From: Actinomycetota bacterium
Lineage (GTDB): Bacteria > Margulisbacteria > Marinamargulisbacteria > SXXA01
Assembly (NCBI GenBank): GCA_005791325.1
Contig: SXXA01000138.1
Span: 1 to 14,550, forward strand
Reading direction: 5' to 3'
Length of the DNA: 14,550 bases
Positions 1 through 6,540 of this stretch are shown here, in pieces. The notes under the pieces are model-generated. The model searched no databases and had not been told where the DNA came from. It saw nothing but the letters and a program-made list of their open reading frames with translations. Every line of letters begins with the position of its first letter. Position 1 is the stretch's first letter. The translations under genes were made by a program, and so were the position numbers.

Positions 1-1186
1 CATGGCCTTTGTTCGGTTGATTAGTAAGGCTTTGCGTGATCCGATTAAACCGTGGTTGGTTCCGATTATTCCTGATGAGGGTCGAACGTTTGGGATGGAA
101 GCCATGTTTCGACAAATTGGTATTTATTCACCGCTTGGCCAACAATATGAGCCTGTAGATAGTGAATCATTATTGGCATATCGAGAAGCCAAAGATGGTC
201 AAATATTAGAAGAGGGGATCAATGAGGCGGGGTCCATGGCCAGTTGGTTGGCGGCGGGTACCGCCTATGCCACCCATGGGTTACCCATGATTCCCATCTA
301 TATTTTTTATTCCATGTTTGGCATGCAGCGCGTGGGTGACATGGTATGGTTGGCAGGGGATAGTGGCGCAAAAGGGTTTTTGGTGGGTGGAACAGCAGGG
401 CGAACCACGTTAAATGGGGAGGGTTTACAACACCAAGATGGTCATAGTCACTTATTGGGAGCAGGGGTCCCCAATTTGGTGACTTATGATGTTGCCTTTC
501 GGTATGAAATTGCGGTGATTGTGGAAGATGGTTTGCGTCGGATGTATCAAAATAACGAGTCGGTTTTTTATTATCTGACGGTTGGAAATGAAAACTATCC
601 CCATCCCGCCATGCCGGAGGGTAGCCAAGAGGGAATTTTGAGGGGGTTGTATCGGTTTAGCCATGGACAAGCCGATGGTATGAAGGTTCATTTGTTCGGG
701 TCAGGAAGTATCATGAATGAGGTCATACGGGCCCAAGGAATGTTGGCATCGTATGGAATATCTGCGGATGTATGGGGTGCCACCAATTATAAACGGTTGC
801 GAATGGAAACGATTGCGGCCCGTCGCCAACATTTTTTAAATCCCACCCAAGCCAAACAACCCTCCTATTTGGAACGGGTATTAGCAAATGAAGACGGGGT
901 ATTTTTTGCGGTATCTGACAATGTGCGATTGGTTCCAGACCAAATTGCCCCGTATGTCCCTGGGGGATTGTATACCTTGGGAACGGATGGTTTTGGCCGG
1001 AGTGAATCGAGAGACGCCTTGCGACGGTTTTTTGAAGTGGATGCAGAAACCATTGTGGCGTATGTGCTGCATATATTAGCCCAACAAGGCCAATTGGACC
1101 CCCAGATAGCCACTGATGCATTGGCCATATTTGGCCTAACGCCAACCAAATCAAATGGCATTGATGTGATCGTAGGAAACGGATAA
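1..1186 (+). CDS. aceE: Pyruvate dehydrogenase E1 component, homodimeric AceE type (5'-partial)
   Basis: This is the thiamine-diphosphate-dependent E1 subunit, which decarboxylates pyruvate and acetylates the lipoyl group of E2. Only about the last 394 residues are visible, against roughly 890 in the family. The ATG at position 2 is internal: homologues have conserved sequence running through this point (STTMAFVR-like), so the gene begins outside the window. Landmarks that match AceE by recall are VPIIPDEGRTFGMEAMFRQIGIY (about residues 20-42), GQILEEGINEAG (67-77), YIFYSMFGMQR, and GRTTLNGEGLQHQDGHSH followed by NENYPHPAMPEG. These belong to the pyrimidine-binding and C-terminal transketolase-like domains. 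The gene ends with TAA, 11 nt before aceF, and forms an operon with aceF and lpd. This AceE architecture differs from the split E1-alpha/E1-beta type of many Firmicutes. Identification is firm; only the 5' end is missing. Confidence 0.96.
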   Translation, partial: MAFVRLISKALRDPIKPWLVPIIPDEGRTFGMEAMFRQIGIYSPLGQQYEPVDSESLLAYREAKDGQILEEGINEAGSMASWLAAGTAYATHGLPMIPIYIFYSMFGMQRVGDMVWLAGDSGAKGFLVGGTAGRTTLNGEGLQHQDGHSHLLGAGVPNLVTYDVAFRYEIAVIVEDGLRRMYQNNESVFYYLTVGNENYPHPAMPEGSQEGILRGLYRFSHGQADGMKVHLFGSGSIMNEVIRAQGMLASYGISADVWGATNYKRLRMETIAARRQHFLNPTQAKQPSYLERVLANEDGVFFAVSDNVRLVPDQIAPYVPGGLYTLGTDGFGRSESRDALRRFFEVDAETIVAYVLHILAQQGQLDPQIATDALAIFGLTPTKSNGIDVIVGNG

Positions 1187-1197
1187 AGGATACAAAC

Positions 1198-2517
1198 ATG
1201 AACATACAATTACCTCACCTTGGGGATGGGATTGAATCAGCGGTGGTATTGGCCGTATTGGTAAAACCTGGCGATACGATTACCAAAGATCAACCCATTT
1301 TAGAATTAGAAACCGACAAAGCCGTGGCGTCCATTCCTTCCCCATCGGGGGGGACGGTTGAATCGGTGTTGGTATTGGTGGGCGACACGGTACGAATGGG
1401 AACCCCCGTGTTAGCAGTTGCCGGTGAAGGGGGTTCGGGGGAATCTACAACCAATGGGCATGCCCCATTGGCGAACGCGTCCCCTATCTCAACAACAGGA
1501 AATGGATCCGTTACCACAACGGCAACCACGGCGGTGGTGGCAGTGGCCCCCCAAAACATGGGGAAGTATACCCAACGTGGAAATCATCAATCGGTGGTCA
1601 CTTCCCCTACTATTCGACAATTGGCAGATGTTTTTGGGTTGGATTTAACCCGCATTGCGGGCACCGGATTGGGGGGACGGATTACAGTTGAGGATGTGCA
1701 AGCGTATGTTTCCCACATTCAACACAAGGCCTTTGAAGCCCCCGTGGTTTCGGCACCTGCGTCCGCACCGAATCGTGTGGTAGCCGATCCATTGCCAGAC
1801 TTTGCTAAGTGGGGGCCCATTGAACGACGCCCCTTGCCGTCATTACGCAAAAAAATTGCGGCCAAGATGTCTCAATCGTGGGCCATGGTGCCCCATGTCA
1901 CGCAATTTGATGAGGCAGACATTACCCACATTATGACCTTGCGAAAAAAGTATGTGGCGGCCTATGAAAAGGCAGGGTGTAAGTTAACGGTAACAGGCTT
2001 GGTGATTAAAGCAGTGGCGAAAACCTTATCGCGGTTTTTACACTTTAATGCCAGTTTGGATACCGAACGAGACGAATTAATTATTAAGCAATACATCAAT
2101 TTAGGGATTGCGGTGGATACTGATAATGGATTGATTGTACCAGTAATAAAGGGCGTTGAGGAAAAACGCATTTTGGAATTGTCTCAAGAGTTGGCGGTGG
2201 TATCTGAAAAAGCCCGTACACGGCAAATTGGGGTTGAAGATTTACAAGGTGGCACCTTTACAATTTCAAACTTGGGTAGTTTGGGGGTGGGTGCCTTTAC
2301 ACCTATTGTCAACACCCCAGAAGTGGCCATTGTGGGCTTATCCAAAGGGGTCTCCAAGCCTGTGGTGGTAAACGGGGAAGTGGTGATTCGAACGATGTTA
2401 CCCATCAGCTTGTCGTATGACCATCGGGTAATAGACGGGGCTGATGCGGCTCGGTTTGTACGGGCAATGATTGAAGAAATAGAGACCTTGTCAGAATCAG
2501 AAGTGGAGGTTGGATAA
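1198..2517 (+). CDS. aceF: Dihydrolipoamide acetyltransferase, E2 of pyruvate dehydrogenase
   Basis: E2 forms the core of the pyruvate dehydrogenase complex and transfers the acetyl group from its lipoyl arm to CoA. The protein has 439 residues. An N-terminal lipoyl domain (about 1-76) carries the lipoylation site in ELETDKA at Lys41. A Ser/Thr/Ala/Gly-rich linker follows (about 77-130). The E3/E1-binding domain (about 134-172) contains the typical SPTIRQLADVFGLD...GTGLGGRITVEDV pattern. The catalytic domain runs from about 207 to the end and has the active-site motif SYDHRVIDGADAARF, with His409 and Asp413. There is a single lipoyl domain, whereas E. coli AceF has three. The start ATG has AAAGGA about 7 nt upstream. 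The stop TAA shares its last base with the ATG of lpd, so the two are probably translationally coupled. Confidence 0.97.
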   Translation: MNIQLPHLGDGIESAVVLAVLVKPGDTITKDQPILELETDKAVASIPSPSGGTVESVLVLVGDTVRMGTPVLAVAGEGGSGESTTNGHAPLANASPISTTGNGSVTTTATTAVVAVAPQNMGKYTQRGNHQSVVTSPTIRQLADVFGLDLTRIAGTGLGGRITVEDVQAYVSHIQHKAFEAPVVSAPASAPNRVVADPLPDFAKWGPIERRPLPSLRKKIAAKMSQSWAMVPHVTQFDEADITHIMTLRKKYVAAYEKAGCKLTVTGLVIKAVAKTLSRFLHFNASLDTERDELIIKQYINLGIAVDTDNGLIVPVIKGVEEKRILELSQELAVVSEKARTRQIGVEDLQGGTFTISNLGSLGVGAFTPIVNTPEVAIVGLSKGVSKPVVVNGEVVIRTMLPISLSYDHRVIDGADAARFVRAMIEEIETLSESEVEVG

Positions 2518-3959
2518 TGCATCCTCAAATCAAAACAAATGTGGTGGTAATTGGTGGGGGTCCTGGGGGATATGCGGCGGCGTTTCATGCCGCCGATCAG
2601 GGTTTATCGGTGGTATTGGTAGATACGGATACCCGATTGGGGGGGGTCTGTTTAAACCGTGGTTGCATCCCTTCAAAAGCCTTGTTACATGTGGCCAAAT
2701 TGATTCACGAAACCCAGCACAGTGCCCCAGGTGGGGTGACATTTGGAGCCCCGACAATTGACATTGATGGGGTTCGCACATGGAAAGAGGGGATTATTGG
2801 GCAATTATCAATGGGGATTTCGGGCTTGGCGTCCCAGCGAAATGTGATGGTCATAACGGGAAGGGGTATTTTTGAGGGTCCAACCCAGTTACGGGTGGAT
2901 CGAGAAGATGGCCAACAGGTGATTGTATTTGATCAAGCCATTATTGCGACGGGGTCCCGACCGGCCATGCCTTCGGCCTTTGATTTGGGAAATCCGAGGG
3001 TCATGACCTCGACGGAAGCATTGGCATTGGCGAATGTACCCGATCGCTTCTTGGTGATTGGTGGGGGCTATATTGGTATGGAATTGGGTACGGCGTATCA
3101 GGCCTTGGGCAGTGAGGTAACGGTGGTCGAGGCAGGCCCAACGATTTTGGCTGGTGCGGACGATGACTTGGTTCGGGTATTGCGTCGAACGGTGGACAAA
3201 ACGTTTGCGGCGATTCATACCAATACAAGTATCAAGGGGTTAAAGTCGGTGAAGGGTGGCATTGAGGCGACCTTCCTTGAAGGGGAGTCAGTAACCACGA
3301 CCTGTTTTGATGGGGTGTTGGTTGCGGTGGGTCGAACACCGAATACACAAAATATGGGCTTAGAGTTGGTAGGTGTAGACTTGGATGAAAAAGGTTACAT
3401 TAAAGTAACGGAGGGGTATCAAACAACGGTGGGTTCGATTTATGCGATTGGTGATGTAATTGGGGGCCTATTATTGGCCCATAAAGCAGGTTCAGACGCA
3501 AAACGGGCTGTGCAATCGATGCTAGGCGAGCCGATGGGGGCACAAACAGCGATACCAGCGGTGGTATTTACCGATCCAGAGGTGGCATGGGTGGGGGTAA
3601 CAGAAGCAGAAGCGAAGCGTCATAATCGGGCGGTGCTGGTATCGAAGTTTCCGTGGTCGGGGTCAGGGCGGGCGTTAACAATGAACCGAACAGACGGGTT
3701 AACCAAGGTAATTGTGGATGCTCAGACTCAGGTAGTGGTGGGTGTGGGGATGGTTGGGGTTGGTGCGGGGGAGTTAATTGCTGCGGGGGCAAGTTTGGTG
3801 GGGATGGGGGCACAAACTATGGATGTTGGGGCGATTATACAGGCACATCCAACGGTGGCAGAAACGTTATTAGAGGCGGCGGAATCGTTATTGGGGCATG
3901 GGGTGCATTCACCAGGTAAGCACAAGGCACCCTCGCCAGAGGTGACCACAACGGTATAG
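2517..3959 (+). CDS. lpdA: Dihydrolipoyl dehydrogenase, E3 of pyruvate dehydrogenase
   Basis: E3 is a flavoprotein that reoxidises dihydrolipoyl-E2 and reduces NAD+. It has 480 residues, normal for the family. The FAD-binding Rossmann motif is VVIGGGPGGYAAAFHAA (about 10-26). The redox disulfide is in GGVCLNRGCIPSK, with Cys45 and Cys50. The second Rossmann motif VIGGGYIGMELG (about 180-191) binds NAD. YAIGDVIGG (about 309-317) is the second FAD motif. The catalytic dyad is His444/Glu449 in AHPTVAET. There is no fused lipoyl domain. The start is supported by GGAGG at 2505-2509 and a TAATG overlap with aceF. The 3' half is very G-rich on the coding strand. An 8-G run (2639-2646) lies just before the first redox Cys codon. 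Confidence 0.97.
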   Translation: MHPQIKTNVVVIGGGPGGYAAAFHAADQGLSVVLVDTDTRLGGVCLNRGCIPSKALLHVAKLIHETQHSAPGGVTFGAPTIDIDGVRTWKEGIIGQLSMGISGLASQRNVMVITGRGIFEGPTQLRVDREDGQQVIVFDQAIIATGSRPAMPSAFDLGNPRVMTSTEALALANVPDRFLVIGGGYIGMELGTAYQALGSEVTVVEAGPTILAGADDDLVRVLRRTVDKTFAAIHTNTSIKGLKSVKGGIEATFLEGESVTTTCFDGVLVAVGRTPNTQNMGLELVGVDLDEKGYIKVTEGYQTTVGSIYAIGDVIGGLLLAHKAGSDAKRAVQSMLGEPMGAQTAIPAVVFTDPEVAWVGVTEAEAKRHNRAVLVSKFPWSGSGRALTMNRTDGLTKVIVDAQTQVVVGVGMVGVGAGELIAAGASLVGMGAQTMDVGAIIQAHPTVAETLLEAAESLLGHGVHSPGKHKAPSPEVTTTV

Positions 3960-4156
3960 GGGGAGGTATACATGCGGGGACCTTCGGTCCCCGAGCCCCA
4001 GCTAGGGTGCGAAGGCCCCTTGGAACCCCTACTTCAAGGCCAACACCCTGATTGTAAAGGGGCTTCGTACCTTGGTAGGAGGGGGTGCCAAGAACCCACG
4101 ATAACATGGGTTCAGGGGGGGGGACGTGGGGCATCCATTAACTGGGCTTTTTGATA
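3960..4156 (+). other. GC-rich structured intergenic segment, candidate folded RNA
   Basis: I see no convincing gene here, but there is much inverted repetition. CGGGGACC (3975-3982) pairs perfectly with GGTCCCCG (3986-3993) across a TTC loop. A hairpin with bulges joins 4014-4025 to 4033-4041 (TTCAAGGCC). CGAAGGCCCCTT (4010-4021) can alternatively pair with AAGGGGCTTCG (4057-4067). CTTGG (4071-4075) pairs with CCAAG (4088-4092), and GAACCCA (4092-4098) with TGGGTTC (4107-4113). A distant pair, AGCCC(C)AG (3994-4001) with CTGGGCT (4142-4148), could close the whole unit and is followed by five T residues (4148-4152). A nine-G run lies at 4115-4123. The layout could be a non-coding RNA, a set of extragenic repeats, or both. 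It does not match tmRNA, RNase P RNA or SRP RNA as I know them. Confidence 0.35.
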
Positions 4157-4159
4157 CCA

Positions 4160-4217
4160 CCCGCCACCCCGTGATCATCCCTTTCTGACGGGGACGGCAA
4201 TGGGCGGGGGCACTTTT
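4160..4217 (+). terminator. Candidate intrinsic terminator hairpin downstream of the pdh operon
   Basis: CCCGCC (4160-4165) pairs with GGCGGG (4203-4208). Inside it, CCCCGT (4167-4172) pairs with ACGGGG (4188-4193), leaving a 15-nt loop and an unpaired stretch on the right. TTTT follows at 4214-4217. The T-run is short and offset by five bases, so this is only a weak terminator candidate for aceE-aceF-lpd. It may simply be part of the surrounding repeats. Confidence 0.3.
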
Positions 4218-4218
4218 C

Positions 4219-4420
4219 CCCCCCCTTGCACCAATTGAAATCTATCCGGCTTTTGTTCGCATGCCCCATGCGACACATGATGGGGGGCTTTTAACCAACC
4301 AAGCATGTGAGCCGTTCATCCCCCCCTTGCACCACTTGAAATCTTTCGGCTCTTTGTTCGCATGCCCCATGCGACACGCACTGGGGGGCTTTTAACCAAC
4401 CAAGCATGTGAGCCGTTCAT
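4219..4420. repeat. Two tandem 101-bp repeats, each with an internal hairpin
   Basis: Copy 1 is 4219-4319 and copy 2 is 4320-4420, in exact 101-bp register with no indels seen. Each begins with a C-run, then TTGCACCA and TTGAAATCT, and ends with AACCAACCAAGCATGTGAGC plus CGTTCAT. Differences are confined to a few bases around 4235-4252 and 4277-4281 and their equivalents. Each copy holds a perfect 7-bp inverted repeat, TCGCATG-CCC-CATGCGA (4257-4273 and 4358-4374). In each, the initial C-run can also pair with a downstream G6 run (4282-4287 and 4383-4388), which is followed by CTTTT. A third copy may start in the CCCC at 4421 but is lost at once. The function is unknown; extragenic repeat units or small-RNA repeats are both possible. 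Confidence 0.85.
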
Positions 4421-4459
4421 CCCCGCTTTGGTGGGCCACCCGCTGAAAAAGAAATTAAA

Positions 4460-4532
4460 GACCCTCGATGTGTTCAGGTACTTAATTCTAATAATTCCAA
4501 TACAGACCCAGCTTTGTTGAAATATGAGGGTC
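4460..4532. repeat. Inverted repeat bordering the 3' side of the methyltransferase gene
   Basis: GACCCTC (4460-4466) and GAGGGTC (4526-4532) are perfect inverted copies separated by 59 nt. The match extends outwards to 9 of 10 bases (AAAGACCCTC against GAGGGTCCTT). They sit immediately downstream of the minus-strand stop, at the border between AT-rich and GC-rich DNA. They could be a junction scar or a weak long-loop terminator. There is no target-site duplication I can see. Confidence 0.4.
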
Positions 4533-4536
4533 CTTG

Positions 4537-5313
4537 TTATAAGAAATGAGGGACATTGTGACCACCAGATCCCATATTAGCTGTTAATGTAGGACAAGCT
4601 TTACTTTTATTTTCACGAACATATTGCCTTCTCCATTGGTACAAAGTGTCTTTGGATTTAACGGCTTTTGATATTTCTTTATAACAATCGTATCGATCCG
4701 TGTAGTAAAACTCAGGTGAGACTTGTTGGGTTTCAAGACAGTCGTGAATTGTCTTGGTGAGAGGAGTTTCTTTCGGGTATTCAAATTTTTCAGCTTTTAT
4801 TGGGTCTCTGAAACCAACAACAAATACTCTTTCACGATTTTGTGGAACATTTGAATGGGACATACTGTTTAGAACTTTGTATTGAACTGTATATCCACAC
4901 TTTGATAATGAATCAATCATGAATTTAAAGGTTTCACCTTTTTCATGGTTCATCATTCCTTTTACATTTTCTAGTAAAAAAGAACTTGGTTTCTTATCTT
5001 TCAAGATTCTCAAGATGGCTAAAAATATGTCACCACCTCTCTCGTCTTTGAGACCTTTTCTAAGTCCAGCAATACTGTAGGGTTGACAGGGGAAGCCAGC
5101 TATTAAGACATCGTGATTGGGGACTAATTTGGATTCCAATTTCAAAATATCATTGAAATAAACATGAGTACCTTTAGGTTTGAAGTTGGCTTTATATGTT
5201 TTTAGAGCCTCTTCATTTATTTCACAGGTTAGAACACATTCGCCGCCAGCCTTCTCAAAGGCTATTCTCATTCCACCAATTCCAGCAAATAGATCTATAA
5301 ATTTGAAACTCAT
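4537..5313 (-). CDS. DNA (cytosine-5-)-methyltransferase, 3'-truncated, orphan
   Basis: This enzyme would transfer methyl from S-adenosylmethionine to C5 of cytosine in a specific DNA site. The 258 residues contain motif I (FIDLFAGIGG, 5-14), motif IV with the catalytic Cys76 in GFPCQPYS, motif VI ENVKG (115-119), motif VIII QNRERVFVVG (158-167), a short target-recognition region, and motif IX (CPTLTANMGSGGHNVP, 240-255). The protein stops three residues later, so the usual PRECxRLQGFP segment and motif X (GNSV) are absent. The other two frames downstream do not restore them. The family is normally 310-420 residues, so this is probably inactive unless another polypeptide supplies motif X. AAGGTG lies 8 nt before the ATG. 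The DNA is distinctly more AT-rich than its neighbours and runs opposite to them, which suggests horizontal acquisition. No restriction endonuclease is beside it. Confidence 0.9.
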   Translation of the reverse strand: MSFKFIDLFAGIGGMRIAFEKAGGECVLTCEINEEALKTYKANFKPKGTHVYFNDILKLESKLVPNHDVLIAGFPCQPYSIAGLRKGLKDERGGDIFLAILRILKDKKPSSFLLENVKGMMNHEKGETFKFMIDSLSKCGYTVQYKVLNSMSHSNVPQNRERVFVVGFRDPIKAEKFEYPKETPLTKTIHDCLETQQVSPEFYYTDRYDCYKEISKAVKSKDTLYQWRRQYVRENKSKACPTLTANMGSGGHNVPHFL

Positions 5314-5340
5314 TCTTTGTCACCTTATTTTTGATATCAA

Positions 5341-5365
5341 GACTTTATCAAATGACTTGATAAAT
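5341..5365. promoter_or_regulatory. Possible operator upstream of the methyltransferase
   Basis: TTTATCAA (5344-5351) and TTGATAAA (5357-5364) form a perfect 8-bp inverted repeat with a 5-nt spacer. The same bases read as an imperfect direct repeat, GACTTTATCAAAT then GACTTGATAAATT. It lies about 30-50 bp upstream of the minus-strand start codon, where an autoregulator or controller protein would bind. No regulator gene is visible, so the role is inferred. Confidence 0.35.
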
Positions 5366-5400
5366 TGCAGCTACTAATTGATTACATGTTTCCAATAATT

Positions 5401-5430
5401 TTTATAGATACATTTATCCAAAGTTTTCTA
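5401..5430 (-). promoter_or_regulatory. Weak candidate promoter for the methyltransferase
   Basis: On the minus strand a TAGAAA hexamer (5425-5430) lies 18 bp before TATAAA (5401-5406), resembling -35 and -10 boxes. It is about 90 bp from the start codon. The region is AT-rich, so chance matches are likely. Confidence 0.25.
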
Positions 5431-5460
5431 TATTGGGTAAGGTGTTGGGTGGTATAAAGA

Positions 5461-5494
5461 AAAAACCACTAAAGTTCTCACTTTAGTGGTTTTT
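5461..5494. terminator. Perfect 15-bp-stem intrinsic terminator, bidirectional
   Basis: AAAAACCACTAAAGT (5461-5475) pairs perfectly with ACTTTAGTGGTTTTT (5480-5494) around a TCTC loop. It has a T-run on each strand and could act in either direction. No gene ends next to it: on the plus strand the closest upstream gene end is lpd, 1.5 kb away, and on the minus strand nothing terminates here. It may be the original pdh-operon terminator, now separated by inserted DNA, or an insulator upstream of accD. The rest of 5314-5658 holds AT-rich leader sequence and no gene. Confidence 0.85.
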
Positions 5495-5520
5495 GTATTC
5501 GAAGGCTCGAAAACCTTAAT

Positions 5521-5548
5521 TTGGTTGGTCGGGCGTGTCCACTATTAT
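5521..5548 (+). promoter_or_regulatory. Weak candidate promoter for accD-accA
   Basis: TTGGTT (5521-5526) and TATTAT (5543-5548) are separated by 16 bp, just past the terminator and about 110 bp before the accD start. The -10-like box matches five of six consensus bases; the -35 is poor. Placement after a terminator makes a promoter in this gap likely, but this exact site is uncertain. Confidence 0.3.
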
Positions 5549-5658
5549 ACCCAAATGACACATTCATCTCACACCTATTCCATACTGGTTATTCAATCAA
5601 CTGTGGGGTAAACTGTCGTTTTAAAACATTAACTCACTGTTCGTTATGGGAGAATGCC

Positions 5659-6540
5659 ATGTCAATTGTTGATTGGTTTGCAAAAAAAGAAAAGACCAAC
5701 GCTACCTCTACCAAGCTCAATATTCCCGGAGACGTTTGGATTAAGTGCCCTTCATGTGGCGAAATCTTATTTCAAAAAGACCTGGAGTCCAATGCCAAAG
5801 TATGCCCAAAATGCCAACATCATTTTCGCTTGTCCGCCTTCGAACGAATTGAATTACTGGCTGACCCAACTAGTTTTGTTGAAGTGGATTCATCTATTTC
5901 CCCCATTGATTTTTTAACATTTAGTGACACGGAACCCTACCAAGCCCGTATTCACAAATCCCAGTCCAAATCGCTTTCCAAGGATGCCGTTATTACCGGA
6001 TCCGCAACTATTCAAGGTATCCCAGTTCAACTTGCCGTTATGGATTTTGGATTTATGGGAGGATCGATGGGTGCCGTGGTGGGTGAAAAAATTACCCGTA
6101 CCATCGAACGAGGTGTGGCCACTCAAAACCCTGTTATTGTGGTGGCATCCTCCGGAGGAGCCCGCATGCAAGAAGGGATTATGAGCCTGATGCAAATGGC
6201 CAAAACAAGTGTGGCCTTGCAACAATTGGCCCGTGTAAAAGTACCCTATATTTCCATTATGTCAGACCCTACCACCGGTGGTACATCCGCTAGTTTTGCC
6301 ACCTTAGGCGATATTAACTTGGTTGAACCCGGTGCCTTGGTATCATTTGCCGGACCGCGGGTAATTGAACAAACCATCCGCCAAAAATTACCAAAGGGTG
6401 CCCAGCGAGCCGAATTTTTATTGCATCACGGCATGGTGGATCGAGTGGTTCATCGAAAAGAATTACCCACCACCATCGCCAAGTTATTGCGGGTTTTGAT
6501 GATTCCAACCGGAGGTGCCCATGAAACGACTCCCCTTTGA
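5659..6540 (+). CDS. accD: Acetyl-CoA carboxylase carboxyltransferase subunit beta
   Basis: With AccA this forms the alpha2-beta2 carboxyltransferase that moves the carboxyl group from biotin on BCCP to acetyl-CoA, giving malonyl-CoA for fatty-acid synthesis. The protein has 293 residues, close to E. coli AccD (304). An N-terminal zinc ribbon has CPSC (Cys30, Cys33) and CPKC (Cys49, Cys52). The crotonase-like carboxyltransferase core includes MDFGFMGGSMGAVVGEK, VVASSGGARMQEG and DPTTGGTSASFATLGD. The frame is open back to 5521, but I chose the ATG at 5659: it has GGGAGA just upstream and gives the expected MSIVDWF-type N-terminus. The last 20 nt overlap accA, which suggests coupled translation and balanced subunits. 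Biotin carboxylase and BCCP genes are not in the window. Confidence 0.97.
   Translation: MSIVDWFAKKEKTNATSTKLNIPGDVWIKCPSCGEILFQKDLESNAKVCPKCQHHFRLSAFERIELLADPTSFVEVDSSISPIDFLTFSDTEPYQARIHKSQSKSLSKDAVITGSATIQGIPVQLAVMDFGFMGGSMGAVVGEKITRTIERGVATQNPVIVVASSGGARMQEGIMSLMQMAKTSVALQQLARVKVPYISIMSDPTTGGTSASFATLGDINLVEPGALVSFAGPRVIEQTIRQKLPKGAQRAEFLLHHGMVDRVVHRKELPTTIAKLLRVLMIPTGGAHETTPL

Noticed and set aside
723..1205. 160-codon open frame antisense to aceE
   Set aside because: It lies wholly opposite a well-supported gene and its translation has no recognisable domain. Other antisense frames across the pdh, acc and uvrC genes were rejected for the same reason.
3972..4154. Sixty-codon open frame after lpd
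   Set aside because: It runs through hairpins and a nine-G run, its product has no recognisable pattern, and the GGAGG before it can be explained by the G-rich context.
3960..4160. tRNA, tmRNA, RNase P RNA or SRP RNA
   Set aside because: I found no anticodon-arm/T-arm consensus, no tmRNA ends and none of the conserved RNase P or SRP motifs.
4219..4420. CRISPR array
   Set aside because: The repeats are 101 bp, directly abutting and only two in number, with no spacers and no cas genes nearby.
4537..5460. Complete restriction-modification system or transposon
   Set aside because: No endonuclease, transposase or integrase is encoded in the block, and there are no clear terminal repeats with target duplication.
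5521..5658. 46-residue N-terminal extension of AccD
   Set aside because: AccD begins shortly before its zinc ribbon. The upstream codons match nothing, and a good ribosome-binding site precedes the internal ATG at 5659.
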